A stretch of DNA of 64,000 nucleotides from an uncultured Lachnospiraceae bacterium (GCA_900551115.1 URUY01000010.1:1-64000), one strand, 5' to 3'. Positions 23,948 to 32,687 are shown, numbered from the stretch's first letter. The notes: generated from the letters alone by a model not told the origin. Numbers and translations are program-made.

Positions 23948-25063
23948 TCACTCCTCCGTAAATCCGCCATTTGCCTCAGCCGCCGTTATCAGTGCGTTTA
24001 ACAGGTCGGGATAAGGCCAGCTAAGCTCTCGTCTGTTAAGCAGCCCGAAATTTTCTCCGTTGCCTGTAAAGGCATTGTTATCCCACCATATACAGGGCAC
24101 CCCGATTTCCCCTGCCTTTTCCACATAATAGGCCGCCCACTCTACTCTTTCTGCCTCGTTATCCTTGTTCATAGCACCAAATTCTCCGATGATAACCGGT
24201 ATACCCTTGCTGACAAAAAGCGCATCCAGCTGCTTCATCAGCCAGTCAATATCCTTCGTATCCTGATTCCACCGGGCAGTACCTGCGGTATTGAGTGCAA
24301 AATTGTAAGGTGTGTAAGCATGGACCGATACAATCAGCTTATCATCCTCCGGAAGCTTTATAGCCTTTAACGCCGCATCACTTGAGGATGCCGCATAGCC
24401 GGGTACCATCAGATGCCTTAATTCATTATTGCCTCCGGTAGCCCGTACCGCTTCCACAAAGGCTGCAATATAATGGTTCACAACCTCCCATCCTTCCTCA
24501 TCGCCGCCGTTCCACTCCACATTGGTACCAATTTTTCTCGGTTCATTCAGTCCTTCAAAAATCAGTCTTTCATCATAATCTTTGAAACGGATGGCAATCT
24601 GTGTCCAGAGAGCAGTGATTTTTTCTGTAGCCTCTTCTTCGTTTTCATAAGAGGGAAATACCCAGTCCTCATGATGCATGTTCAAAATGACATAAGCATC
24701 CTTATTGTAAGCATAGTCAACAACCTCCTGTACCCTGTCAAGCCATACTTCTGCTATTTCATAGTCCGGTGCGCCTCCAAAATGACCGTTCCAGGTCACC
24801 GGTATCCGGATTACGTTAAAACCGGCCTCCAGTACGGCATCTATCATCTCCTGTGTAGTCTTGGGGTTTCCCCATGAACTCTCCGCCATAATCCCCATTG
24901 CACCGGTAGCGTCCAATGTATTTCCCAGATTCCAGCCTATTTTCATATTGCTTACAAGCTCCACAGAAGAAATGTCCTTCATTACCGGTTCCTTTTTTGC
25001 ACAACCGCAAAGCCCCATGCCGAGCATTACCATGCCAAGCACCACTGCCGCCATCTTTTTCAT
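23948..25063 (-). CDS. Glycoside hydrolase family 5 lipoprotein (endoglucanase-like)
   Basis: A 371-residue secreted lipoprotein. The signal peptide ends in the lipobox LCGC with C21 as the lipidated residue. The GH5 domain follows directly. WNLGNTLDA (44-52), VIRIPVTW (84-91), NMHHEDW (128-134), the acid/base E174 in IFEGLNEP, HAYTPYNFA near 248 and the nucleophile E294 in IIGEFG are all present. It most resembles GH5_4 enzymes acting on beta-glucans or xyloglucan. No carbohydrate-binding module is seen. It is the first gene of a unit with rsmF. Confidence 0.92.
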   Translation of the reverse strand: MKKMAAVVLGMVMLGMGLCGCAKKEPVMKDISSVELVSNMKIGWNLGNTLDATGAMGIMAESSWGNPKTTQEMIDAVLEAGFNVIRIPVTWNGHFGGAPDYEIAEVWLDRVQEVVDYAYNKDAYVILNMHHEDWVFPSYENEEEATEKITALWTQIAIRFKDYDERLIFEGLNEPRKIGTNVEWNGGDEEGWEVVNHYIAAFVEAVRATGGNNELRHLMVPGYAASSSDAALKAIKLPEDDKLIVSVHAYTPYNFALNTAGTARWNQDTKDIDWLMKQLDALFVSKGIPVIIGEFGAMNKDNEAERVEWAAYYVEKAGEIGVPCIWWDNNAFTGNGENFGLLNRRELSWPYPDLLNALITAAEANGGFTEE

Positions 25064-25166
25064 CCGTTCCTCCTTACGGGCTCTACGCTGCCCTCAGACA
25101 ATTCTCCGAGCCCTTTTCCTTATTAGAACAATTTTACACGAAAAGCTTCTCCTTGTCACGTTTAGG

Positions 25167-25195
25167 TTGAAAAACTTCTCAAAATGCAATACACT
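25167..25195 (+). promoter_or_regulatory. Promoter of the CBS-domain gene
   Basis: TTGAAA (25167-25172) and TACACT (25190-25195) are 17 bp apart and lie 42 bp upstream of the chosen start. Confidence 0.55.
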
Positions 25196-25237
25196 AAAGA
25201 TATCTGTACCGCAAAACTAAGGAAGAGGTCTGAAAAT

Positions 25238-25639
25238 ATGAACGTACCTATGCTGTTAAAAACAAAAGAACAGGTCGCTTATCTTTATGATAACAATTCT
25301 CTCCGTCAGGGACTGGAAAAAATGCGTGCCCACGGCTATACGGCAATCCCCGTCCTTTCAAAAGAAGGCTATTATGCCGGCTGTGTCAGCGAAGGCGACT
25401 TTTTATGGCATATCGTAGATTTGTGCAGCAACGGCTTAGGCATGCCGGAAAGTTGCCGGATTGCCGATATTATCCGCGCTGATTTTAACCCTGCTGCCAG
25501 AATTGATATCTCTATGGAGGAGCTTTTAAGCCGCTCAGTCAGCCAGAATTTCATTCCTATTGTAGATGACCGTAATTATTTTATCGGTATCGTTACAAGA
25601 CAGGATATTATAAAAAATCTGAAGCATTCGTTTTCTTAA
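25238..25639 (+). CDS. Two-CBS-domain protein
   Basis: A 133-residue protein made of a CBS pair. The first repeat is VAYLYDNNSLRQGLEKMRAHGYTAIPVLSKEGYYAGCVSEGDFLW and the second is ARIDISMEELLSRSVSQNFIPIVDDRNYFIGIVTRQDIIKNL. CBS pairs bind adenine nucleotides and work as regulatory modules; no effector domain is attached. I choose the ATG at 25238 with GGAAGAGG 9 bases upstream. An in-frame ATG at 25184 lies inside the predicted promoter. The 3' end overlaps a convergent small gene by 32 bp. Confidence 0.85.
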   Translation: MNVPMLLKTKEQVAYLYDNNSLRQGLEKMRAHGYTAIPVLSKEGYYAGCVSEGDFLWHIVDLCSNGLGMPESCRIADIIRADFNPAARIDISMEELLSRSVSQNFIPIVDDRNYFIGIVTRQDIIKNLKHSFS

Positions 25640-25817
25640 GACCGCCGCTCTCTATATCCTGCACAATTTTCTCCATCTGCGCCTTGGAATGCACGTTATG
25701 GGCACTTTCTACAATTCCTGCTTTTTCGGCTGCATCCATACGTGCAAAATTTTCCATCGCCTTTTCATTCATGGCAAGGCCAAATCCCAGCCCTAAGGGC
25801 ATTTCGTTTTGATCCAT
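25608..25817 (-). CDS. Small conserved protein, paralogue of the protein at 17555-17773
   Basis: A 69-residue protein: MPLGLGFGLAMNEKAMENFA start, then an acidic helical region with VHSKAQMEKIVQDIESGG. It aligns gap-free with the 72-residue protein at 17555-17773 over about 50 residues. The function is unknown. The ATG follows AGAAGGGAAAGCAGA, and a 6-bp GC hairpin (25832-25848) sits just before that site. The last 32 bp overlap the convergent CBS gene. Confidence 0.72.
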   Translation of the reverse strand: MDQNEMPLGLGFGLAMNEKAMENFARMDAAEKAGIVESAHNVHSKAQMEKIVQDIESGGLKKTNASDFL

Positions 25818-25831
25818 TCTGCTTTCCCTTC

Positions 25832-25848
25832 TGCCCGCTTTTCGGGCA
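25832..25848 (-). other. 5' leader hairpin of the small conserved gene
   Basis: TGCCCG and CGGGCA enclose a 5-base loop a few bases before the ribosome site of the gene at 25608-25817. There is no T-run, so it is not a terminator; it may stabilise the message. Confidence 0.4.
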
Positions 25849-26067
25849 CCTTCTGATAATCACACATATTAAAAAACACGCTGTTACTGCCTCTAGTATC
25901 TGCAAAATCCTGCTGCTTATCCCTCTTTTATTGCTTTTTCGCATTTTTGTGCTAATCTGCATTGCCTTATTATTGTATTTTCTATATAATGTATTATGTA
26001 TAAGTGTTTGTATACAACCTGTAGTATTAATATAAAGATAACCCTATTTACCCTTTTGGAGATGCCA

Positions 26068-28158
26068 ATGAAAAACACAGCAAAATGGATATCTGCTGTA
26101 CTGCTTTTATTTACCGTCTGCCTTTCTCCGCTGTTTGCAAGTTCCTCTCATGCACTTTCAGCGGAAGAAAGCGCCTGGGTGGAAGAAGCACGCACAGCAC
26201 TTAAGGATATACTGAAGGACCGGACGGTAATGGCACTGGTATACCTGTGCGATACCTATCCTTTATATGCGGAAGCCTCCTTTGACAGCGCCTCCGTGAT
26301 AACGGTTCCCAGCGGCCAGCAGGTACAGATTCAGGATGTTTTTGTAGATGATGACTATGAAATCTGGGAATACGTCACCCTGTATTATCAGGATGTACAG
26401 TACACCGGCTACATTCCCCGCAGGTATCTTGCCTGCTCCGATGAGCTGTTTCTAAACTGGGAAGATGCCTACGGCATGAACCCTGTCAGGCAGAGCATCT
26501 ATTCCCTGACCGGAGAGGACAGCTATCCTGACATTGAACAGTTTCCCGAAAGCTACCGGGACGCGCTGACTGCACTAAAGCAGGCGCACCCCAACTGGAC
26601 CTTTGTAAAAATGAATACGAATCTGGACTGGAATACCGTAGTTGCCAATGAAATGGTAGACGGCAGAAGTCTGATTCCTTCCTCTTTTCCTGTTTATATG
26701 CAGAAGGGACCGTTCAGCAACAGCTGGGCACTTGCTTCGGAGGATACGCTTAAATTTTATTTAGACCCCAGAAACAGTCTGACGGAAGTCGGTATCTTCC
26801 AGTTTGAACAGCTTACCTACAACGCCTCGTACCATACGGAGGAGGCTGTCCAGAGCTTTTTAAATAATACCTTTATGTCCGGTATCATACCGAATCTGGA
26901 AATCACCTTCGCAAAAACCTTTTGGGCCATCGGTGCCGAGCTTGGTGTAAGCCCCTTTCATCTGGCCTGCCGTGTATATCAGGAACAGGGAAAAGGAACC
27001 TCACCGCTTATTTCCGGTACCTATCCGGGATACGAATGCTATTATAATTACTTCAATATCGGAGCTTCCGGCAAAACGGACAAGGAAGTCATTGAAAGCG
27101 GTCTTGCCAAAGCCATGGCGGAAAACTGGTATAACGGCTATATGTCCATCTACGGCGGCGCAGAGGTCATATCTGCCAACTATATTTTAAAAGGGCAGGA
27201 CACACTGTACCTTGAAAAGTTTGATGTAGATGCCAGCAGTAACGGGCTTTACTGGCATCAGTACATGCAGAACATCTGCGCCCCCTTAAGCGAAGCCTCC
27301 GGCATCCGCAAATCCTATGAAGAAGCAGGTTCCCTTGACAATACCTTTCTTTTCAAGATTCCTGTATACAACAATATGCCTAAAACTCCCTGCCCAAAGC
27401 CGGCTCCGTCCTATGATGTGAAGCTTACACCGCCGACAGGCTACACGGACGCAAATATTTATCTGGACGGCATAGCTTATCCCGCCGTAATAACGGACGA
27501 TGGCTACACGGTGACGGCACCGGACGGCAACAGCAAAACAGCTATTATGTACCGCTACAACGAAAACGGTGTTCCTGTGGGTATGTATGTATGGGAGCTT
27601 TCTTACAACGGCATTTACTCTGCCAGGCCTGTTCCCGAGCTGGAAAATCTGTTAAGCTACCACGGATTTTCCATCCGTGTAACAGGCAACGCCGGTATCC
27701 GTTTTAAAACCGGTATTTCCATTGCCCTCAGGGAGCAGCTCTTATCCGGTCTTTCCGGTTATACCTTAAAGGAATACGGCACCCTTGCCATGAATGAAGC
27801 AAACTGCGCCCTGTATCCTTTTATAAAAGGCGGTCAGAAGGTCATGAGCGGCAGGGCATACGGGCAGAATGCAGACGGCAACCTGTTAGATGCTGTCTTT
27901 GAAACGGTGGATAACAGATACCGTTATACTTCCGTACTCGTCAATCTGCCTGCACAGCAATACAAGACCGAATTTGCCTTCAGAGGCTATATTATACTGA
28001 CAAAAGACGGACAGGATATTATTTTATACGGTCCTCCCGTAAGCAAAAGCATTTATGCACTGGCAGAACTATTGCTTTCTTCCGGTTACTATGAACAGGG
28101 TTCGTCTGCCGACTTATTTTTACATCAGCTTATCAAAGATGCTGACGGATTGGAGTAG
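26068..28158 (+). CDS. Secreted beta-N-acetylglucosaminidase with SH3-like domain
   Basis: A 696-residue secreted cell-wall hydrolase. A signal peptide (MKNTAKWISAVLLLFTVCLSP and on to about residue 30) is followed by an SH3-like region (about 55-120). A glucosaminidase domain occupies about 165-425, with the signature CRVYQEQGKGTSPLISG and YNYFNIGASG around 310-345. Such LytD/GH73-type domains cut GlcNAc-MurNAc bonds of peptidoglycan. The C-terminal 270 residues are a region I do not recognise. I choose the ATG at 26068 because GGAG lies 6 bases before it; an ORF extension to 25996 lacks a site. A lipoprotein gene follows after 1 bp. Confidence 0.85.
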   Translation: MKNTAKWISAVLLLFTVCLSPLFASSSHALSAEESAWVEEARTALKDILKDRTVMALVYLCDTYPLYAEASFDSASVITVPSGQQVQIQDVFVDDDYEIWEYVTLYYQDVQYTGYIPRRYLACSDELFLNWEDAYGMNPVRQSIYSLTGEDSYPDIEQFPESYRDALTALKQAHPNWTFVKMNTNLDWNTVVANEMVDGRSLIPSSFPVYMQKGPFSNSWALASEDTLKFYLDPRNSLTEVGIFQFEQLTYNASYHTEEAVQSFLNNTFMSGIIPNLEITFAKTFWAIGAELGVSPFHLACRVYQEQGKGTSPLISGTYPGYECYYNYFNIGASGKTDKEVIESGLAKAMAENWYNGYMSIYGGAEVISANYILKGQDTLYLEKFDVDASSNGLYWHQYMQNICAPLSEASGIRKSYEEAGSLDNTFLFKIPVYNNMPKTPCPKPAPSYDVKLTPPTGYTDANIYLDGIAYPAVITDDGYTVTAPDGNSKTAIMYRYNENGVPVGMYVWELSYNGIYSARPVPELENLLSYHGFSIRVTGNAGIRFKTGISIALREQLLSGLSGYTLKEYGTLAMNEANCALYPFIKGGQKVMSGRAYGQNADGNLLDAVFETVDNRYRYTSVLVNLPAQQYKTEFAFRGYIILTKDGQDIILYGPPVSKSIYALAELLLSSGYYEQGSSADLFLHQLIKDADGLE

Positions 28159-28159
28159 C

Positions 28160-29800
28160 ATGCAAAAAACACAGCTAAACAGAACAACTAAATATTTAAC
28201 GCTCACAACGCTTGCATTTTTGCTGACCGGCTGCGGTACCCAAACCCTCGGCGTAACGGATACTGTTTCCGAAAGCGGTACTTTGGCGAACCAGATGGCG
28301 GAGGCTGCTCCTACCGAGGCTGAAAAGAAGATATTGGTGTATGAGGAAAAGTACGCCTCCGGTGAAATCAATGCGCAGGATTTACGTGACCTTGCCGACT
28401 TATACGGCGAGGAAGGGTTCTTTCTTCGCAAACGGGATTTACTGGAACAAAGCTACCGCCTTTTTGCAGACGAAGATGCCCTTAACGCACTCTTAGACAT
28501 TACCGTAAATGTAGAAGAGGAAAGCGCTGCCATACAGAATATGACAACGCAGCTTGCGGAAAATCTCAGTACAAAGGAGTACATAAACGACGCCGTCAAT
28601 ACACTGCACGGCGATGACTGGTTTTGTACCATGATGCCGAAGCTCTCTACCGGACACAGAAAGTATTATCTGCAAACGGACAACAGCACCCTGACTGTCG
28701 AAGTCGGCTTTGATGAAAACAACGCCCGCTATTCTGCCGTATGGTTTACCGACAGTACCGGAGCCTTGCTGCATCTGCTGCAAAAGGACAGTTCCGTCTA
28801 TCTGCTGAAAACCTCCTTAAAGGACGGCAAATATGATGGTTCCTTTGAAACCTGGCTCTGTCTTGCCGGCAGCGGCAGCATATACCACGAACAGGGATTC
28901 TATAAGCAGGGAATCTGCATAGGCGAATACAGCTGCGATGTGTTCTTCGGTGAACAGGCAGTAGATTTCTTTTCCTTATGGTGTAACAGAGAGGATTTTG
29001 ATTTTACCACTTATTACGGAGAATTTGACAGCAGCGGAAAAACGGTTGTGCCCCAGCCGGGGGCTGTTTCAGACGGCGAAATCATATATGCATATGACGC
29101 CTCCAAAGAAAAATACTTAAGCCTGAAGGCTTCCAATGAAGCTGCCTCCCAGGTCGTTTTTGACTGCTCCATATGGGGACTTATGTCTTATCCCGACTTT
29201 ACTCCCTATACAGCAGGGGCGCATCCTGCACTGGAAACGGCAAACAGTCAGGTACAGGTACGCATATACGATTCCAATATTGAATGGTTTGACGGCAGTG
29301 TCTGGCATATAGCCGGTCCCGTTGAAGAATATGTATCTGCAGACCCCTTTTATACAGCGCCTCCGACACAGGCTCCTGCCATCCCCGGTGAAACCGATTC
29401 GATACCTGCCGAAACAGGCGATGATACCGGACGCTTAAACGGAGCTACTCCGGCAGAAACAGAAAAGCCTGACAAGCCTGCTGCTACGGCAAAGCCGACC
29501 AAAGCGCCGGTTTCTACCAAAGCACCGACCTCAACCAAAGCGCCTGCTCCTACTAGGACGCCTGCCGCTACGGCTACGCCAAAACCGACTAAGGTACCCG
29601 CTACACAAGCGCCGGCTACACCGGTTCCTACGCCTGTTCCTGTGCCAGATCCCACACCGGTTCCTACGCAGGCGCCCACACCAGCTCCCACGCAGGCTCC
29701 TACACCGGCTCCTACACCGGCGCCCACACCGGTTCCTACACCGACTCCCGGCTCTCCAGGAGACGGTGAAGATATAGAGTGGACACCTGATATATTATAA
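28160..29800 (+). CDS. Lipoprotein with long Pro/Thr repeat tail
   Basis: A protein of 546 residues with a lipoprotein signal (lipobox LLTGC, C25). Residues 30-400 form an acidic globular part with repeated aromatic strands (DGKYDGSFETWLCLAGSGSIYHEQGFYKQG) that I cannot assign. Residues from about 410 to the end are Pro/Thr/Ala repeats of PTxAP type, probably a cell-wall-spanning stalk, here at the C-terminus. It starts 1 bp after the glucosaminidase stop (GGAG 4 bases upstream), so the two are coupled. It may anchor or regulate that hydrolase. It converges on spoVAC with 5 bp between stops. Confidence 0.8.
   Translation: MQKTQLNRTTKYLTLTTLAFLLTGCGTQTLGVTDTVSESGTLANQMAEAAPTEAEKKILVYEEKYASGEINAQDLRDLADLYGEEGFFLRKRDLLEQSYRLFADEDALNALLDITVNVEEESAAIQNMTTQLAENLSTKEYINDAVNTLHGDDWFCTMMPKLSTGHRKYYLQTDNSTLTVEVGFDENNARYSAVWFTDSTGALLHLLQKDSSVYLLKTSLKDGKYDGSFETWLCLAGSGSIYHEQGFYKQGICIGEYSCDVFFGEQAVDFFSLWCNREDFDFTTYYGEFDSSGKTVVPQPGAVSDGEIIYAYDASKEKYLSLKASNEAASQVVFDCSIWGLMSYPDFTPYTAGAHPALETANSQVQVRIYDSNIEWFDGSVWHIAGPVEEYVSADPFYTAPPTQAPAIPGETDSIPAETGDDTGRLNGATPAETEKPDKPAATAKPTKAPVSTKAPTSTKAPAPTRTPAATATPKPTKVPATQAPATPVPTPVPVPDPTPVPTQAPTPAPTQAPTPAPTPAPTPVPTPTPGSPGDGEDIEWTPDIL
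29470..29755. repeat. Tandem Pro/Thr-coding repeat in the lipoprotein tail
   Basis: Short units of 6-15 bp (ACACCGGCTCC and variants) repeat many times and encode PTPAP, PTQAP and PTKAP. The region opens a long Gly/Ala/Val frame on the other strand, which is an artefact of the repeat. Confidence 0.75.
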
Positions 29801-29805
29801 TTTTT

Positions 29806-30300
29806 TCAGACAATGTTTAGCAGCTTCAGTAGCCAGTAAACCAAACCAAGCGCCCAGCTTGTAAAAATGCCGTAGAGGATTACCGGCCCGGCAATGGTAA
29901 AGATTTTGCAGCCCAGGCCAAATACCCAGCCCTCTTTCTTAAATTCTATGGCTGGCGCCGCTACAGAATTTGCAAAGCCGGTAATGGGAACCAGCGCCCC
30001 GGCGCCTCCCCACTTTGCAATACCGGAATAAATATTGAGCCCGGTAAACAGCACGCTTAAAAGGATAAGCATAAGGGAACACCAGCTTGCTGCCGTTTCC
30101 TTATCCATATTCATCACATCGGTACAAAAATTTAAAATGCACTGCCCCAACAGACAGATAAGCCCGCCTGTCAGAAAGGCTTTTGCCATCTGCAGCCAGA
30201 GATTGTGTGTTGGGGTCATTGCTTTTACATACTGCTCATAATTCTGTGCCTTTTCGGAAAGCATTGCATCCGTTTCCTTTTTTTTACTGTTTTCTTTCAT
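29806..30300 (-). CDS. spoVAC: Stage V sporulation protein AC
   Basis: A 164-residue membrane protein of the SpoVA channel. After a charged N-terminus come four helices and the conserved YSGIAKWGGAGALVPITGFANSVAAPAIEFKKEGWVFGLGCKIFTIAGPVILYG. SpoVAC is the mechanosensitive channel component for dipicolinate release. The ATG at 30300 with AAAGG is preferred over an in-frame GTG at 30312 that overlaps the site. It follows spoVAB after 73 bp containing a perfect 10-bp hairpin. No spoVAD follows downstream, unlike the usual operon. Confidence 0.94.
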   Translation of the reverse strand: MKENSKKKETDAMLSEKAQNYEQYVKAMTPTHNLWLQMAKAFLTGGLICLLGQCILNFCTDVMNMDKETAASWCSLMLILLSVLFTGLNIYSGIAKWGGAGALVPITGFANSVAAPAIEFKKEGWVFGLGCKIFTIAGPVILYGIFTSWALGLVYWLLKLLNIV

Positions 30301-30330
30301 ACAATTCCACACCTTTCTTTTTTACATATC

Positions 30331-30361
30331 GGTGATTGCACACAAGAATTTTGCAATCACC
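30331..30361 (-). other. Intergenic hairpin between spoVAB and spoVAC
   Basis: GGTGATTGCA (30331-30340) and TGCAATCACC (30352-30361) form a perfect 10-bp stem with an 11-base loop. On the transcribed strand no T-run follows, so it is more likely a processing or translation-control hairpin than a terminator. Confidence 0.5.
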
Positions 30362-30373
30362 TGTCACTTCTTT

Positions 30374-30862
30374 TTATTTTACTACCTCATGTATCTGAAA
30401 AATGAAATATAAGAGGGCGCCGCAGAATTTTCCTGCAGCCATAGCACAGACCGCAATGCCAAGTCCATGCCTGAAGCCGGTTCTTCTGGCAAATATAGGA
30501 ATGCTGTCAAGCATTTCCGCAATGGCAAGCGCCAGACAGCCCACAAACATCCCTGCAAATATGCCTGCCGGAACCGTAACGGCATACCCTGCCGCCTCTA
30601 CCACAGCTTTTGATATCCCTATTTCCATAAGCATTTCCCCGAAGTGGCAATACCGCTCAAATACACTGAGCAGACCACCTATGACAGTTCCTGCAATGAC
30701 CATCTCTTCATACAAAACCACCTTACTGCTGGTATGGGTTTTACCCGCAAACCGCGGAACCAGTCCCACTGCTACCAGCACGGTAAAGACGCCTGCCGCT
30801 GCCATCATGCCAAAGCTTGTGCCGCATACAATCAAAAGCAGATATTTCAGGCTAACTAACAT
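30374..30862 (-). CDS. spoVAB: Stage V sporulation protein AB
   Basis: A 162-residue integral membrane protein with four to five helices and the SpoVAB hallmark GCLALAIAEMLDSIPIFARR near 108-127. It also shows the FAGKTHTSSKVVLYE loop near residue 40-52. It takes part in DPA movement across the spore inner membrane, with unclear mechanism. Its start overlaps the end of spoVAA by 11 bp. Confidence 0.92.
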   Translation of the reverse strand: MLVSLKYLLLIVCGTSFGMMAAAGVFTVLVAVGLVPRFAGKTHTSSKVVLYEEMVIAGTVIGGLLSVFERYCHFGEMLMEIGISKAVVEAAGYAVTVPAGIFAGMFVGCLALAIAEMLDSIPIFARRTGFRHGLGIAVCAMAAGKFCGALLYFIFQIHEVVK

Positions 30863-31520
30863 CTATGGTCTTTCCCTCCCTTTCCGCCGTATCCACCAGG
30901 GCGTCATTTACTTCTGTTTCATATACGCGCATTTCCACCTCAATAGGGGTAGGGTCCTTTGTCAGCCTTCTTCCGCCTACATGATTAAAGAAAACGATGA
31001 TTCCTAAAGACAGGCCCGCCGAATACGCCACCTCCAAAACAGAAACACCCTCCGGCTCGCTTCCTATGACTATCTGGTGTATCTGAGCAAACACCTCTGC
31101 TATACCGATATCATTGTGATAGGCCATGATAGTAAATGCCGTTCCAAAGAAGCTGATGACGGATACCAATATAATCTTCAAAACCTGCTGCCAGCCCTTG
31201 TGCTTGTTTACGCTGATCCATTCAACCAATACCTCTGTTTTTCCGAGGCTTTCCACCGTCACTCCGGGACATGCCTCTTCTATCAGCTCAATAATTTTTA
31301 ACACGCTGATAACGCAGCGCTTTTGTTCATATATATCCTTTTTACTGCCGGTTTTGTGTTCAGCCTTAGCCTGATGGAACTTATGGATTTTAATGCTCTT
31401 AACCTTTGCGGCTACCATACTGTCTGCACAACGCACACTCCCTGCATCCTTAAAAAAAACATCCTCTGAGGTCACTTCCACATTCCTGTCCAGTTTTATA
31501 TAACAAATTGTGTCCGCCAT
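30852..31520 (-). CDS. spoVAA: Stage V sporulation protein AA
   Basis: A 222-residue protein. The N-terminal half (1-100) is a soluble domain starting ADTICYIKLDRNVEVTSEDVFFKDAGSVRC, and the C-terminal half has two membrane helices. Together they match SpoVAA. The ATG at 31520 is preferred to a TTG at 31544. The only space between this start and the upstream terminator is about 85 bp, nearly filled by a dispersed hairpin element, and I see no clear sigma-F/G promoter there. Confidence 0.9.
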   Translation of the reverse strand: MADTICYIKLDRNVEVTSEDVFFKDAGSVRCADSMVAAKVKSIKIHKFHQAKAEHKTGSKKDIYEQKRCVISVLKIIELIEEACPGVTVESLGKTEVLVEWISVNKHKGWQQVLKIILVSVISFFGTAFTIMAYHNDIGIAEVFAQIHQIVIGSEPEGVSVLEVAYSAGLSLGIIVFFNHVGGRRLTKDPTPIEVEMRVYETEVNDALVDTAEREGKTIDVS

Positions 31521-31543
31521 TTTCTCACATTCCCTTCTGCACA

Positions 31544-31614
31544 AGAGTCCGCTCGCGGACTCTCGTGCCTGCGGCGGGTCGCTTCTGCGACATCTTCCTC
31601 TAAATCAAAAAAAC
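31544..31614 (-). repeat. Dispersed hairpin element, copy 1
   Basis: A 71-bp segment shared with 41846-41990. On the minus strand it reads from the terminator T-run TTTTTTTGATTTA through GCAGAAGCGACCCGC to the perfect palindrome AGAGTCCGC-GA-GCGGACTCT (31544-31563). GTCGC-AGAA-GCGAC inside it forms a second small hairpin. It fills the gap between an upstream terminator and spoVAA. Confidence 0.7.
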
Positions 31615-31644
31615 AAGGCAGTCGGTTTTATCCGAATGCCTTGT
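31606..31644 (-). terminator. Intrinsic terminator after the VPKTG protein gene
   Basis: On the minus strand ACAAGGCA (31637-31644) pairs with TGCCTTGT (31613-31620) with an inner TCGG/CCGA pairing, and T7 follows immediately. Confidence 0.85.
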
Positions 31645-31675
31645 TAGTGTATCCTTGGTTTTCCGTTTTATGCAT

Positions 31676-32509
31676 TTATCGTTCCAATGCACGTTCCGGT
31701 CTGCGTGTTTTTTCAGTCACTGCAAAAAATCCTGCTTCCCATGCGATATCTCCGGTCTTGGGTACATCATCCAATTCTGAGGAGGTATTGCCGCCTGACG
31801 GCGTCTCCGCCGTATTTCCTGTACCGTCAGGTGTCTGCGTACCGGCCTGCTCCGCCAGATATTTTGCAATGGAACCTGTAGGCGCATAAACCAGTGCGTA
31901 GGGTGAAAACTTATCCGTTTCAATCAACACCGTCCGAAGGTTACTGTCCAGGTCAGTATACAGCTCTACCTGTCCGTCATGAATCCCTACTACCGCAAAC
32001 TCTTTTGTGCCGTCCAAAAGCTTTGTTTCCACGCCGCCCTCATAATAGCTTTCATTCATACCAAATGCAATCTGCACCTTTTCATCAAAGGAGGTCACCT
32101 GCTCATTCCAGTTGCCGATACCGTGATGAATCCACATCTGGATATCCACAAAGCTGATAACCTTGCCGTTAAAACCTGCTACAAAAGCATCAATGCTTTT
32201 CTTCTCTTCGCTGTCCCATTTAAAATCATCCACAAACATCATGGGATAAGCCCCTGCATCCAAATCCTCCTGCGTAATCCCCATAAGCGAGATAGCGTCT
32301 TCCTTTGAGCTTCTAAAGGAAACACCGGGTGAGGTTTTTGCAAAAAAATTAGTTACAATATAACTTAACCAGGTCTGCTTGTCATCCGTAATAACCTGAT
32401 TGGGCATCTGATGCTTTGCTTCCTCCGCCCGCACCGGTACGGCAAATGCCGTAGTAAATACTGTAACTGCCGCACACAGGATTGCTGCTGCCTTATATCC
32501 TTTTCTCAT
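31676..32509 (-). CDS. Secreted protein with a degenerate sortase-like VPKTG motif
   Basis: A 277-residue exported protein. The signal peptide (MRKGYKAAAILCAAVTVFTTAFAVPVRA) is followed by a globular domain with FRSSKEDAISLMGIT and YYEGGVETKLLDGTKEFAVVGIHDGQVELYTD, resembling other secreted Clostridia proteins without known function. Near the end it reads ELDDVPKTGDIAWEAGF and then a charged tail TEKTRRPERALER. A real sorting signal has a hydrophobic helix after the LPxTG-like motif; none is present in any frame, so wall anchoring is unlikely. It has its own terminator. Confidence 0.75.
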   Translation of the reverse strand: MRKGYKAAAILCAAVTVFTTAFAVPVRAEEAKHQMPNQVITDDKQTWLSYIVTNFFAKTSPGVSFRSSKEDAISLMGITQEDLDAGAYPMMFVDDFKWDSEEKKSIDAFVAGFNGKVISFVDIQMWIHHGIGNWNEQVTSFDEKVQIAFGMNESYYEGGVETKLLDGTKEFAVVGIHDGQVELYTDLDSNLRTVLIETDKFSPYALVYAPTGSIAKYLAEQAGTQTPDGTGNTAETPSGGNTSSELDDVPKTGDIAWEAGFFAVTEKTRRPERALER

Positions 32510-32599
32510 ATGTTTTCCCTCCGTTTAATAGCTTTTTGCATATTATCACAATTCTTTTCCATAATTTATATAGGTCAGTATACCACTTTTGTGCCGCTC

Positions 32600-32628
32600 T
32601 TGCAAACTGAATCCAAATGTACTACACT
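32600..32628 (+). promoter_or_regulatory. Promoter of the thioesterase gene
   Basis: TTGCAA (32600-32605) and TACACT (32623-32628) are 17 bp apart and lie 59 bp upstream of the start codon. Confidence 0.55.
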
Positions 32629-32687
32629 GTTATTAGCCGGTATACAAATACTGACTTTATTCTATTTTCTGCAGAAAGGAAATAATT

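Noticed and set aside
29350..29727. 125-residue Gly/Ala/Val frame on the minus strand
   Set aside because: It is the antisense of the Pro/Thr-coding repeat of the lipoprotein and has no ribosome site or protein-like composition.
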